Origin: JBFWRI01 sp050248995
Lineage (GTDB): Bacteria; Pseudomonadota; Alphaproteobacteria; JAIXQD01
Direction: 5' to 3'
NCBI GenBank assembly: GCA_050248995.1
Contig: JBFWRI010000005.1
Location: forward strand, 13,333 to 77,332
Length of the DNA stretch: 64,000 bases
Part shown: piece after piece, positions 1-8,385 of the stretch
How the letters are laid out: every line of letters starts with the position of its first letter
Numbering within the stretch: the stretch's first letter is position 1
Program-made: the position numbers and the translations under genes
The notes under the pieces: generated by a model
What the model was told of the DNA's origin: nothing
Databases searched by the model: none
What the model saw: the letters and a program-made list of their open reading frames with translations, nothing else

Positions 1-299
1 GGGCCGGGGATGAACAGCAGCGAGAAGTAAATCGTCGTGATCGACAATGCCTGCATCGCGCCGCCATACAGAACGCTGCGCCACTCATATGGCTGCGGCC
101 AGATGTTCTTGCGGCCCACGAAGCACAGTAGCAGCATGGCCAGTGCCCGCGCCCATACCGTGGCGATAATCAGCAGGACAGCATTAGCACCGAACGCATA
201 GGCCCCGCGCGCTGCCGGCGGATAAAAGCCGAAAGCAATGGCCGTCGTCAGCGCGAACAGAAGGCCGTGAAGCGTTGCAGGTTCTATGAACTTTTTCAT
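1..299 (-). CDS. DMT/EamA-family transporter, N-terminal part (cut by window edge)
   Basis: The first 99 residues read from an ATG at 297-299 and run off the left edge. They show a short cytoplasmic start (MKKFIEPATL) followed by alternating hydrophobic helices and a basic loop (RKNIWPQPYEW). This pattern is typical of the first three or so helices of ten-helix EamA/DMT exporters, which move metabolites across the inner membrane. It lies 3 bp downstream of the HAD gene on the same strand, so it probably shares its transcript. The substrate cannot be told. The family call rests on helix pattern and motif feel only. Confidence 0.6.
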   Translation of the reverse strand, partial: MKKFIEPATLHGLLFALTTAIAFGFYPPAARGAYAFGANAVLLIIATVWARALAMLLLCFVGRKNIWPQPYEWRSVLYGGAMQALSITTIYFSLLFIPG

Positions 300-302
300 C
301 GA

Positions 303-914
303 CTATCGCAAGTCCACGCCCAGTTTTTGCAGTTCGGACAGGAATTGCTCGAAACTTTCGTAAACAAAGGTATTGATACCAAGCGCCTGCGCGCCCGTCA
401 GGCGGTCAGGGTTGTCGTCGGAGTAAACCAATTCGTCTGGCTTTACTTCCAGGAACTGCAGCAGCGCCTGATAGATTTCCTTATACGGTTTCGTTTGCCC
501 GATCTCGTGCGACGAGACGATAACATCGAAGTCATCGTTCAGTTTGTAGCGTTCGACCAGCGGCGGCAGGCGTATGGCGTTGTTGTTTGTGCACACACAG
601 GTCTTGAAGCTTTTCTGCCGCGCCTTCAGGACGGCGGCGCGCACATCGGGGTTGATTTCGTAATCGCGGATCCAGCGGTCGGCCAGTTCCTTGTCAGAAG
701 CCGTGATGCCGGTCATGGCGCGGGCGCGGTCCCAGAAAGCAGACGGGCTGATTTGGCTGCGCACCAGCTTTGCCATTTCCGGGCTGCGGTACATCAGCTC
801 GTCAACGGCTTCCTTGTTGCCGCCGAATTCTGTCACCAGTGCCTGATGGAATGAATTCTTGCCGCGCGGTGTGAAGTAAACACCATCAAGGTCAAAACAA
901 ATCGCTTTAATCAT
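303..914 (-). CDS. HAD-superfamily hydrolase
   Basis: This 203-residue protein begins with the HAD motif I CFDLDGV, so the nucleophile is Asp8 and the acid/base is Asp10. A motif III region follows (GQTKPYKEIY, Lys in TKP) and then motif IV (YSDDNPDR). The length suits a cytosolic haloacid-dehalogenase-type phosphatase with a small helical cap. The start ATG overlaps the stop of the upstream glycosyltransferase in an ATGA arrangement, which implies translational coupling. A role as a sugar-phosphate or nucleotide phosphatase working with that glycosyltransferase is plausible but is inference. Confidence 0.85.
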   Translation of the reverse strand: MIKAICFDLDGVYFTPRGKNSFHQALVTEFGGNKEAVDELMYRSPEMAKLVRSQISPSAFWDRARAMTGITASDKELADRWIRDYEINPDVRAAVLKARQKSFKTCVCTNNNAIRLPPLVERYKLNDDFDVIVSSHEIGQTKPYKEIYQALLQFLEVKPDELVYSDDNPDRLTGAQALGINTFVYESFEQFLSELQKLGVDLR

Positions 915-2632
915 GTCTTATGTCCGCTGATGATTTTAAGAAGAGCCTCTTCCCATGCTTTAACCCAGCGCGGCGTATCAAACAAGGCGCAGCTGCCGCG
1001 CACGTTGCCAAGATGCATCCTTAGGCGCGTCCGTTCGCCCGGGTTGTCGATCAGTTCCATGATCTTGTTCTCATAGGCGGCAGGCGTGGTGGTCACCAGC
1101 TCTGGCAGGCCCACGTTGGTCAGCAGGCTGGCGGCAACGCGGCTTGGATAGGTTTGCCCGGCCAGTGTAACGACAGGCGTGCCGGCCCACAGCGCATCGC
1201 TGGTGGTGGTGTGTCCGCCGTACGGGCAGGTGTCCATCACGATATCGACAGTACGATAGCGCGCCAGATGTTCGTCGTTCGCCGCCAGCGGGGCGAAAAA
1301 CAGGCGCGCCGGGTCAACGCCGGCTTTTTCGGCTTCACGACGCAGGTTGTCTTCGGCGTGCTTCACGCTCTGGAACAGCCACAGCACGGTATCGGGTCGC
1401 GCTTTCATGATGTCCATCCAGATGGCGAACATCTCGGGCGTAATCTTGTACGTCTGGTTGAAAACGGCCAGCACGGTTTTGTCATCTGGTAAACCATAAG
1501 CGCTGCGCGGCTTGGTGTCGGCAATGGGGCGCACGCGGTCGTTGATCTGGTAACTGCCGGGCATGCGGATCAGCTTTTCCGTGTAATGCGCTTCGCAGCC
1601 CGGCGGCGTCACGATGTCATCGCCAACCAGGTAATCGATGAAGCTGGCACCAATCGTGCCCGGGTGCCCAAGATAGTGGATCTGGATGGGTGCCGGGCGC
1701 TGCGCCAGAACCGCCAGCGCGTGATTGCGCGTGTGACCCTTCAGATCGACCAGCACATCCACATCATAGCCGCGTATTGCGTTGACAACATCGGGCAGGG
1801 GCATGTTCTTCAGGTCGATAAAGTGTTCCGCCGTATCCTTGATACGCTGGCGGATGGCGGATTCGTCGTCGCCACCATAGGAAAAGCAGAAGGTTTCGAA
1901 AAACGTCTTGTCGTGCAGTGCGAACAGCTCGGCGATCAGGAACGCGGTGGCATGGAAGTGGATATCGGCCGACAGATAGCCGATGCGGATGCGTCGGCCG
2001 GTGACCGGCTTCGGTACGGGCCGCGGCGCGCTTTGCGGGAAGCGCGTGCGGCAGAAGTATTCGGCAACCTGCCGCTGGAAAGCGGGGTCGGCGCTGATAA
2101 CCGTGGCGACGGCGGGCGTGATGTCGCTGATGGCAAAGTCGGGCAGGGGCTCTGACCAGTCGCACAGGTCGCGCTTGCCCAGCCAGTAATTACCGGTGAT
2201 TTCGGGCGCCTTGGCGCCTTTGGCCAGTGCCCGGCCCATGGCTTCCACGGCCTTGGGTTTGTCTTTCATCTGTTCATAAATCTCGCTCAGCAGCACGAAG
2301 GCTGCGGCGCCCGGCATGACTGCGATGAAATCTTCAAGAATCTTTACCGCGTCGTCAAAACGCTTCAGCTGTGTCAGCGAGCGCACCTTGTTCAGTACGA
2401 CTTCCGGTGTGTTCTTGCGATTGGCCAGCACCTTGTCGAAGAACACGACAGCGGCTTCATTGTCGCCCGTCAGCTGCGCGTGGATACCGCGCAGCGCATT
2501 GAAGTTGGCGTCGTCAGGTGCCTGTTCCAGCAAGCGGGCGGCCTCGGCATAGGCCCCGGCCTGCAGGGCGCGCGTGGCGCGTTCGTGCAAAGCCTGTGGC
2601 GAAAACGTGGCCGAGGGTGAAACAGGGCTCAT
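911..2632 (-). CDS. TPR-containing SPINDLY/O-GlcNAc-transferase-like glycosyltransferase (GT41)
   Basis: The protein has 573 residues. Residues ~10-150 are helical TPR-like repeats (a row of ALxGxYxEAxxxL-type units). Residues ~213-565 form the GT41 catalytic part, beginning RIRIGYLSADIHFHATAFL, where the His of the S-x-D-x-x-x-H signature is present. Later come DVLVDLKGHTRNHALAVLAQRPAPIQ, cut here by family knowledge into the usual donor-domain start, and YGGHTTTSDALWAGTPVVTLAG, the nucleotide-sugar binding segment. Such bacterial enzymes glycosylate proteins (flagellins, adhesins) or glycans. It is the first gene of a minus-strand run with the HAD and DMT genes. The acceptor is unknown. Confidence 0.88.
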   Translation of the reverse strand: MSPVSPSATFSPQALHERATRALQAGAYAEAARLLEQAPDDANFNALRGIHAQLTGDNEAAVVFFDKVLANRKNTPEVVLNKVRSLTQLKRFDDAVKILEDFIAVMPGAAAFVLLSEIYEQMKDKPKAVEAMGRALAKGAKAPEITGNYWLGKRDLCDWSEPLPDFAISDITPAVATVISADPAFQRQVAEYFCRTRFPQSAPRPVPKPVTGRRIRIGYLSADIHFHATAFLIAELFALHDKTFFETFCFSYGGDDESAIRQRIKDTAEHFIDLKNMPLPDVVNAIRGYDVDVLVDLKGHTRNHALAVLAQRPAPIQIHYLGHPGTIGASFIDYLVGDDIVTPPGCEAHYTEKLIRMPGSYQINDRVRPIADTKPRSAYGLPDDKTVLAVFNQTYKITPEMFAIWMDIMKARPDTVLWLFQSVKHAEDNLRREAEKAGVDPARLFFAPLAANDEHLARYRTVDIVMDTCPYGGHTTTSDALWAGTPVVTLAGQTYPSRVAASLLTNVGLPELVTTTPAAYENKIMELIDNPGERTRLRMHLGNVRGSCALFDTPRWVKAWEEALLKIISGHKT

Positions 2633-2706
2633 GGCCGCGATAGTATTGAAAACAGCACCCCTGTTCCACCTAGTATTTTGTATAAATGCCGCTATTTTGG
2701 TGGCGC

Positions 2707-3342
2707 ATGTCGCCCTTCCTGACCCGTCAGCCCCAGCCCTATCGGCCTCGCGCCGCTGACCTGCTGGAAGAATTCATTCAGACGACCGAACACGAAAAGC
2801 TGAGCCTAGAGCACCTGATGAGCGCGCTGGGCCATCGTGCGTTCGGCGTTGCTATCCTTGTATTTGCGCTGGCGAATATCCTGATCGCCAATATTCCCGG
2901 CATCTCGACCATTCTCAGCATACCGTTGATGATTTTTTCGCTGCAGATGATGTGGGGCGTGCATCACCCGTGGCTGCCGAAGAAGCTGGCGCAGCGCGAA
3001 TTCGATCGTGCGACCTTTGAACGCATGCTGCGTCGTGCCGCCGGCGTCATGCGCAAGATTGAAGTGTTCATTAAGCCGCGCCTGCTTTTTCTGGTCATCA
3101 AGAACGACAAGGTCCTGGGTTTTATCTGCCTGCTTCTCAGTATCGTGCTGGCTTTGCCGATCTTATTCGGTAACTGGCTGCCGGCATGGGGTCTTGTCTT
3201 CATTTCACTGGCGATGATTGAACGTGACGGGTTGCTGATCCTGATCGGTCTTTTGTTCGGTGTGGCCGCTGTTGCCTATGCCATCGCGTTTTACTCGGGC
3301 TTTGCCTATCTGATGAAGTGGCTGGTACAATATGGCTGGTGA
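2707..3342 (+). CDS. ExoD-family exopolysaccharide synthesis membrane protein
   Basis: This protein of about 211 residues matches the ExoD family in its pattern. There is an N-terminal amphipathic stretch (LSLEHLMSALGHRAFGVAILVFALANIL), then an ANIPGISTILSIPLMIFSLQ helix, the HPWLPKKLAQREF linker and two C-terminal hydrophobic pairs. ExoD proteins are inner-membrane proteins linked to exopolysaccharide production. I chose the ATG at 2707, which has GGTGG 4 bp upstream. An in-frame ATG at 2686 has no ribosome site and overlaps a TATAAA that may be the -10 box. The gene diverges from the GT41 gene and overlaps the cytochrome b gene by 11 bp. Confidence 0.8.
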   Translation: MSPFLTRQPQPYRPRAADLLEEFIQTTEHEKLSLEHLMSALGHRAFGVAILVFALANILIANIPGISTILSIPLMIFSLQMMWGVHHPWLPKKLAQREFDRATFERMLRRAAGVMRKIEVFIKPRLLFLVIKNDKVLGFICLLLSIVLALPILFGNWLPAWGLVFISLAMIERDGLLILIGLLFGVAAVAYAIAFYSGFAYLMKWLVQYGW

Positions 3343-3895
3343 CGTCAGACGCGTCTATGTGTGGGACCGCGTTGTCCGGCTGTGTCATATTCTTTTGATC
3401 ATCGGTGTTATCAGCGCCTATATAAGCCATGAACTTGACCTGATGACATGGCATATGTGGAACGGCTATACCATCGCGGCTGTGCTTGTGCTGCGCATCA
3501 TCTGGGGCTTTGCCGGCACGGAAAATGCGCGCTTCGCTTCGTTTCTGACGGCTCCGCGCCGTGTGTGGGAATACGTTACAACCTGGCCGCAGCAGGCAGT
3601 GCCGCTGGGCCATAACCCGCTGGGCGGCTATGCGGTACTGGCGCTGCTGGGGGCCCTGCTGGTCCAGGTAACAACGGGGCTATTCTCGACCAGCGACGAA
3701 GTTGCCGAAGGTCCGTTTTATCAATATATCAGCTATGATGCGGGCGAGTGGCTCACGGATATGCATGAAGCTAATTTCTTTTATATCCTGTTGCCGCTGA
3801 TCGCCCTGCACATCGCGGCTATCATCGTGTACTGGCGCGTCAAGCGCGCCAACCTGGTGACACCGATGATCACCGGCTACAAGAAAATATCCTAG
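3332..3895 (+). CDS. Cytochrome b561-type membrane protein (diheme cyt b)
   Basis: The 187-residue protein has four predicted membrane helices carrying well-placed histidines: His19 in VVRLCHILL, His ~40-42 in LMTWHMWNGY, and C-terminal His ~149 and His ~163 (DMHEANFF, IALHIAAI). This is the pattern of Ni/Fe-hydrogenase-type or b561-like cytochrome b that binds two b hemes and moves electrons between quinol and periplasmic c-type cytochromes. It overlaps exoD by 11 bp upstream. It faces the cytochrome c' gene tail to tail with both stops in a shared CTAG, so the two products may be redox partners (inference). Confidence 0.85.
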   Translation: MAGDVRRVYVWDRVVRLCHILLIIGVISAYISHELDLMTWHMWNGYTIAAVLVLRIIWGFAGTENARFASFLTAPRRVWEYVTTWPQQAVPLGHNPLGGYAVLALLGALLVQVTTGLFSTSDEVAEGPFYQYISYDAGEWLTDMHEANFFYILLPLIALHIAAIIVYWRVKRANLVTPMITGYKKIS

Positions 3896-4344
3896 TCCTT
3901 GAACTGCTTGTGACAGGCACCGCAGGTATCGCCCAGCGCCTTGATCTTGGCACGAATATCATCAGGCTTATCAGTAGCTGCCGCCAGCGAAAGCGCCTCG
4001 GCTGCGCGGATCATGTTTTCCTGCGCCGCGCGAAAGCCGGCAGGATCTGACCAGATGACCGGCTTGGCGTCTGTCTTGGCCCGTGCCACCGATGTATCCT
4101 GCGTAAAGAACGGCCACGGCTGCGGCGCCAGTTCACGCATATGCCGCGCGCTTTCGATAAGCTGCTTGCGCTCGGATTCGATATCGCCCTTGGCAATGCC
4201 GCCCAGTGTTTTCATCTCACGGCCAAAATCCTTCAGCACAGCCCGCCGCGCCTTCACGGCCATGTCGGGGTCAGCGGCGTTGCCAGCAGCGACGGTCAGG
4301 AAAACAGTAAAAATCGTGGCGGTCAGCAGCAGGCCATGTCTCAT
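3892..4344 (-). CDS. Cytochrome c' (class II c-type cytochrome)
   Basis: The 150-residue precursor has a signal peptide (MRHGLLLTATIFTVFLTVAAGNA, cleavage near residue 23). The heme site CGACHK lies close to the C-terminus, which marks class II cytochromes c' with a four-helix bundle; these bind NO/CO or serve as periplasmic electron carriers. An AxxNMIRAAEAL helix and an MKTLGGIAKG N-terminal helix fit the family. The start has a strong GAGGAGG ribosome site that lies inside the end of the upstream CNNM gene, whose stop is 1 bp away, so coupling with that gene is likely. It is convergent with the cytochrome b gene. Confidence 0.88.
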   Translation of the reverse strand: MRHGLLLTATIFTVFLTVAAGNAADPDMAVKARRAVLKDFGREMKTLGGIAKGDIESERKQLIESARHMRELAPQPWPFFTQDTSVARAKTDAKPVIWSDPAGFRAAQENMIRAAEALSLAAATDKPDDIRAKIKALGDTCGACHKQFKD

Positions 4345-4345
4345 C

Positions 4346-5644
4346 TTATTCCTCCTCAGTGGGTTTTGACGGCAGCCGGATCAGTATCTTGTCAATGCGG
4401 CGCGCGTCCATGTCGATGATTTCAAACGTAAAGCCCCGCCAGTTGAAGTGTTCGCCTGTTTTCGGCAAGTGGCCAAGCTCCCTTAGTGCAAAGCCGGCTA
4501 ATGTATTGAAGTCGTCATTCGGCTCCTGCATGTCGCGCACACCGAGATGGGATGCCAGCTCGTCGATCGGGATCATCGCATCAACCAGCAGCGATCCGTC
4601 GCTGCGCCGGATGACCATGGTTTCGTCACCCATCATCGCTTCGGGTACGGTTCCGGTTACGGCTTCCAGCACGTCGGTCGCCGTTACAATGCCTTCCACG
4701 CTGCCGTGTTCGTCGACCACAACAGCCATGTGCTGGCGCGTGCTGCGGAACAGATCGACAAGTTTCAGCACCGGCATGGCGTCGTGCACCGTCAACGGTT
4801 CGCGCAGCATGCCGGCGATATCGGGGGTGATGCCGCGCAGATAGGCGTTCAGCAGGTCTTTCGCATAAATTACACCGGCCAGGTTATCCAGCGAGCCCCG
4901 CCCCGCCGGCAGGCGCGAATATTCAACACCCGACAGGTTCTGCACCTGCGCCGCGATCGGATGTGTGATATCCAGCCACAATACCTGTGGGCGTGGCGTC
5001 ATGATGGCGCGCACCGTGCGGTCGGCCATGCGCAACACGCCTTCCAGCATCTGCGCCTCGGCAGGTTCGATCACACCGGCGTCGGCACCTTCGGCGATCA
5101 TGCTTTTCACTTCTTCTTCGGTGACGACAGAGATGTCAGCCTCGCCACCCGGAATAATGTGCAGCAGAATGTCAGATGACTTTTCCAGCAACCATACGAA
5201 CGGCGCACCGATCTTGGAAAAGTAATGCATGGGATAGGCGACAACCGCGGCCATGCGCTCGGCATGGGCGATGGCCAGCCGCTTCGGCACTAGTTCGCCG
5301 ATGACGAGCGAGCCATAAGTGATAACAGCCACAACGAGGGCGAAAGCCACATCGTCAGCGTGTTCGGGAAAATAGGGCCGCAGGTAAACCGCCAGCGGTT
5401 CAGCAAAGGTCGCGCCGCCGTAGGCACCGGCGAATACGCCCAGAATGGTGATGCCGATCTGGACCGATGACAAAAACCGGCCGCTGTCTTCGGCCAGTTC
5501 CAGCGCCAGGCGTGCGCCCCGGTGACCGTCATCGGCCCGTTGTTTCAGGCGCGCCTTGCGCGACGAGACAATCGCCATTTCCGACGCGGCAAAAAAGCCG
5601 TTCAGCAACAGGATCAGGACAATGATAAGAATTTCGCCCAGCAC
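4346..5644 (-). CDS. CNNM/HlyC-CorC family transporter-associated protein with CBS pair
   Basis: The 432-residue protein starts with a DUF21/CNNM membrane domain (residues ~1-190), including AASEMAIVSSRKARLKQ and the G-S-L-V-I-G-E-L-V-P-K-R loop. A CBS pair follows (~205-330; MTPRPQVLWLDI and VVVDEHGSVEGIVTATDVLEAV), then a C-terminal CorC_HlyC domain (~345-425; FNTLAGFALRELGHLPKTGE). Family members are implicated in Mg/Co efflux or Na-coupled Mg export, although many carry old hemolysin names. It lies between the beta-glucan synthase-like gene (downstream of its start in the same direction, 9 bp) and cytochrome c' in one minus-strand series. Confidence 0.88.
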   Translation of the reverse strand: MLGEILIIVLILLLNGFFAASEMAIVSSRKARLKQRADDGHRGARLALELAEDSGRFLSSVQIGITILGVFAGAYGGATFAEPLAVYLRPYFPEHADDVAFALVVAVITYGSLVIGELVPKRLAIAHAERMAAVVAYPMHYFSKIGAPFVWLLEKSSDILLHIIPGGEADISVVTEEEVKSMIAEGADAGVIEPAEAQMLEGVLRMADRTVRAIMTPRPQVLWLDITHPIAAQVQNLSGVEYSRLPAGRGSLDNLAGVIYAKDLLNAYLRGITPDIAGMLREPLTVHDAMPVLKLVDLFRSTRQHMAVVVDEHGSVEGIVTATDVLEAVTGTVPEAMMGDETMVIRRSDGSLLVDAMIPIDELASHLGVRDMQEPNDDFNTLAGFALRELGHLPKTGEHFNWRGFTFEIIDMDARRIDKILIRLPSKPTEEE

Positions 5645-5653
5645 ATGCGTATA

Positions 5654-8269
5654 CTACGCAGTCTGGCCTGAGGGGCCAATAAGGAATTTGATGTTTTGCC
5701 AGCGCGGCAGCGTATTAATCAGCGATGTCGCCAGCGTGGCCCAATAGGGCAGGGTTTGCACATACAGCATCGACGACCACAACAGCGCCTCGCGGTTTGC
5801 AGGGGTGTAAATAAGCAGCACCGTTGTCGCGGAGATCAGCAGCAGCACCAGCAGGATGATTTCTTCCTGTGCCATCAAAAATGCCTGCATGGCGGCTGGC
5901 CTGTCCTGCAGCTTTGGCGTGCGCACGAACGGCTTGCCTGATGTGAACAGGCCCTGCAGCACAGCGCGTCCTACGGTGTGGCTCAGCGACAGGCCGGCAA
6001 CGGCGGCACCGATGCGCTGGCCCCAGCTGGCTTTCACGCGCAGGCCATACAGCACAAAGCCGGCAACGATCTTGAACGTGAAAGCGATCAGCGTCGGTAT
6101 CAGGAATACGGTCGGCGGGAATTCGACCATTTCGAAGCATAATAGCGTCGACCAGATGACGGCGCCGACGGCAAAGCACAGCATGGCCGCGTCGGCCAGC
6201 CACGGCAGCCAGCCGGCGATGAAGTGGAAGCGTTGCGCCTGATTCAGTTTGTCCAACCGCCGGCCAATCAGGAACGACGGCAGCAACGCGCGCATATGGC
6301 GCTTCATGATCTGCATGGCGCCATAGGCCCAGCGGAAACGCTGTGTTTTATAGGCTGTTAGTCCGTCGGGGATCAGGCCTTTACCGAAGCTGTGCGCCAG
6401 GTATGCGGCTTCGTATCCTTCGGCGAACATGCGCAGGCCTAGCTCGGCGTCTTCGGTGATGCACCATTCCGACCAGCCGTTTACCTGTTGCAGGTAAGAT
6501 TTGCGCACCTGTGTCATCGTGCCGTGCTGGATGATCGCATTGCGTTCGTTGCGCTGGATCATGCCGATGAAGAAAAAGCCCGCATATTCCCAGTGGCACA
6601 TCGCCTGGAACGTGTTGTTTTCCCAGCCGCGGTAATCCTGCGGGCCCTGCACAATGGCCATTTTTGGATTGTCAAAATAAGGAATGGTCGCTTTCAGCCA
6701 GTTCGGCGTCACCTGATAATCACTGTCGATCACGGCAATGATGTCGGCATCGGCCGCCGTCATATCCATGCCGAAGTTCAATGCGCCGGCCTTGAAACCG
6801 GGCCAGTTATCAACGTGGAAAAACCGGAAGCGCGGGCCCAGTTTGGTGCAGTGTTCCTGCAGTGGCAGCCACACCGTCGGGTCTTTGGTGTTGTTGTCCA
6901 GCACCAGCACTTCGAAATTCGGGTAATCGAGCTTTGCCAGCGCATCCAGTGTTTCAATCACCATGTCCGGTGGCTCATTATAACACGGCACATGGATGCT
7001 GACCTTCGGCCAGTGCGTGCGGCCTTCTGACAGCGCGGGGCCGAACAGACGCTCGAAGTGCTTGCTGAAAATCATCTCGGTGAACTCAAAACCATCAGCC
7101 AGCAAGAGCGCCAGCAGAATGACCTGCGCCAGCAGCGACGCGCCCCACACCCAGCCCAGCTGGACGTTGGCGCCGGCATTCCATGCGTCCCACAGTGTCC
7201 ACACCAGCACGCTGGCTGCCACCTGTATCAGGGCGCCGAAGAACAGCATGCCGCCGAACGATAGCTTTCTTTGGCGGCGCGCGAAGTAAACCAGCGGCAG
7301 CAGCCCCGCCAGCGTCGCCAGCAGCGCCGCCATTTCCCATTGCGTACGTTCCTCGATAAGACCCGTCAGATCGACCTTCGGCTGGCGCTTTTCGTCAAAG
7401 AAACCCCAATGACCACCAACGCTGCCTTCGATCTGCTTTTTCCAGTCCTGGTCGAAGGCTTCCATGATGTAGTAATCTAGCTTTTCCTTGCGGGCCAGCG
7501 GCAGGAATTCGCGTAAGAAGCGCGCCTGGTTGGTACGCGACGGTTCAGCACCGCGCTGCCAGGAACCGTCGGATGGCCAGCCGGTTTCGCCAATCACAAT
7601 ATGTTTATCGGGATACTTTTCGCGCAGCTCGTTCAGACGGAAGAAGACATACTCGACAGCCTTGTCGACCGGCAGGCCTTCCCAGTACGGCAGGATATGC
7701 ACGGTAATGAAATCAACCTCGTCGACTAGTTCAGGATGCTTCAGCCAGATGTGCCACGGCTCGGCGGTTGAAACGGGCACGTTCACCAGTTTCTTGGCGC
7801 GCTTTATGTAGCTGATCAGTTCGGGAACTTTCACATCATCGCGCAGCAGCGCTTCGTTACCGACGATAACGCGGCTGAAGTGCGGCTGCCGCTGGGTGAT
7901 TTTAAGGAAGGCGGCCATCTCGCGTTCGCTACGGTCGCGGTCACGCGCAATCCAGATGCCCAGTGTCAGGTCCATCTTTTCGGCCGCCGCCATCAACGGC
8001 ACATCCATGAACACTTCTTCCAGCGAATAAGTGCGGATGCGCTGTGCATACTCGCTGACAAGGTCGATGTCGGCTCTGATCTCGTCAGCTGTCGGAAAGC
8101 GCTGTTCTTCCGGATTTTGTCCCGGACGAAAAGGCGAGAATGAGAAACTGCCGACCTTGCCGTCGTAATCACCGGCATTGCGCGGCAGGTTCAGTCCCGT
8201 CCACACGGCGATATTCAGCGCGGTGACAAGAAAGACGGCCAGCCATGTGTAGCGACGGAAAAACCACAT
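5654..8269 (-). CDS. Bifunctional GH17-like/GT2 membrane protein, beta-glucan synthase-like (NdvB/NdvC type)
   Basis: This 871-residue protein has an N-terminal membrane helix (~8-27) and a periplasmic GH17-like domain (~55-305) with both expected glutamates: VGNEALL (Glu139, acid/base) and GETGWPS (Glu228, nucleophile). Three helices follow (~312-392). The cytoplasmic processive GT2 domain carries D459-type VLDNN, VIDSDYQ (D515/D517), TED (605-607) and QRFRW (643-647), and four or more helices complete the C-terminus. The layout resembles proteins that make and trim beta-1,3 (cyclic) glucans in Bradyrhizobium and Pseudomonas. The product is therefore likely a periplasmic or extracellular beta-glucan. 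It is not a cellulose synthase proper, as it lacks PilZ. Confidence 0.85.
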   Translation of the reverse strand: MWFFRRYTWLAVFLVTALNIAVWTGLNLPRNAGDYDGKVGSFSFSPFRPGQNPEEQRFPTADEIRADIDLVSEYAQRIRTYSLEEVFMDVPLMAAAEKMDLTLGIWIARDRDRSEREMAAFLKITQRQPHFSRVIVGNEALLRDDVKVPELISYIKRAKKLVNVPVSTAEPWHIWLKHPELVDEVDFITVHILPYWEGLPVDKAVEYVFFRLNELREKYPDKHIVIGETGWPSDGSWQRGAEPSRTNQARFLREFLPLARKEKLDYYIMEAFDQDWKKQIEGSVGGHWGFFDEKRQPKVDLTGLIEERTQWEMAALLATLAGLLPLVYFARRQRKLSFGGMLFFGALIQVAASVLVWTLWDAWNAGANVQLGWVWGASLLAQVILLALLLADGFEFTEMIFSKHFERLFGPALSEGRTHWPKVSIHVPCYNEPPDMVIETLDALAKLDYPNFEVLVLDNNTKDPTVWLPLQEHCTKLGPRFRFFHVDNWPGFKAGALNFGMDMTAADADIIAVIDSDYQVTPNWLKATIPYFDNPKMAIVQGPQDYRGWENNTFQAMCHWEYAGFFFIGMIQRNERNAIIQHGTMTQVRKSYLQQVNGWSEWCITEDAELGLRMFAEGYEAAYLAHSFGKGLIPDGLTAYKTQRFRWAYGAMQIMKRHMRALLPSFLIGRRLDKLNQAQRFHFIAGWLPWLADAAMLCFAVGAVIWSTLLCFEMVEFPPTVFLIPTLIAFTFKIVAGFVLYGLRVKASWGQRIGAAVAGLSLSHTVGRAVLQGLFTSGKPFVRTPKLQDRPAAMQAFLMAQEEIILLVLLLISATTVLLIYTPANREALLWSSMLYVQTLPYWATLATSLINTLPRWQNIKFLIGPSGQTA

Positions 8270-8300
8270 GCGGCGGTTGTGCCATAAAGCGGGGTTGGCT

Positions 8301-8339
8301 CAAATAAAAAAGATGCCGGTTTTCCTAAGAAAACCGGCA
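8301..8339 (-). terminator. Rho-independent terminator of the glycine-zipper gene
   Basis: A perfect 11-bp stem (8314-8324 with 8329-8339, TGCCGGTTTTC arm) encloses a CTAA loop. On the minus strand it is followed by a T-rich tail (complement of AAATAAAAAAGA). It sits between the glycine-zipper gene and the GH17-GT2 gene, separating their transcripts. Confidence 0.85.
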
Positions 8340-8385
8340 CCAGTCCACAGGGGAACCTGTGTGCCTAGGGTGTGCCTAAGCGAAA

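Noticed and set aside
2646..2686. A full -35/-10 promoter for exoD using TTGAAA and TATAAA
   Set aside because: The spacing of about 29 bp is too long; only the TATAAA part is a plausible -10 element.
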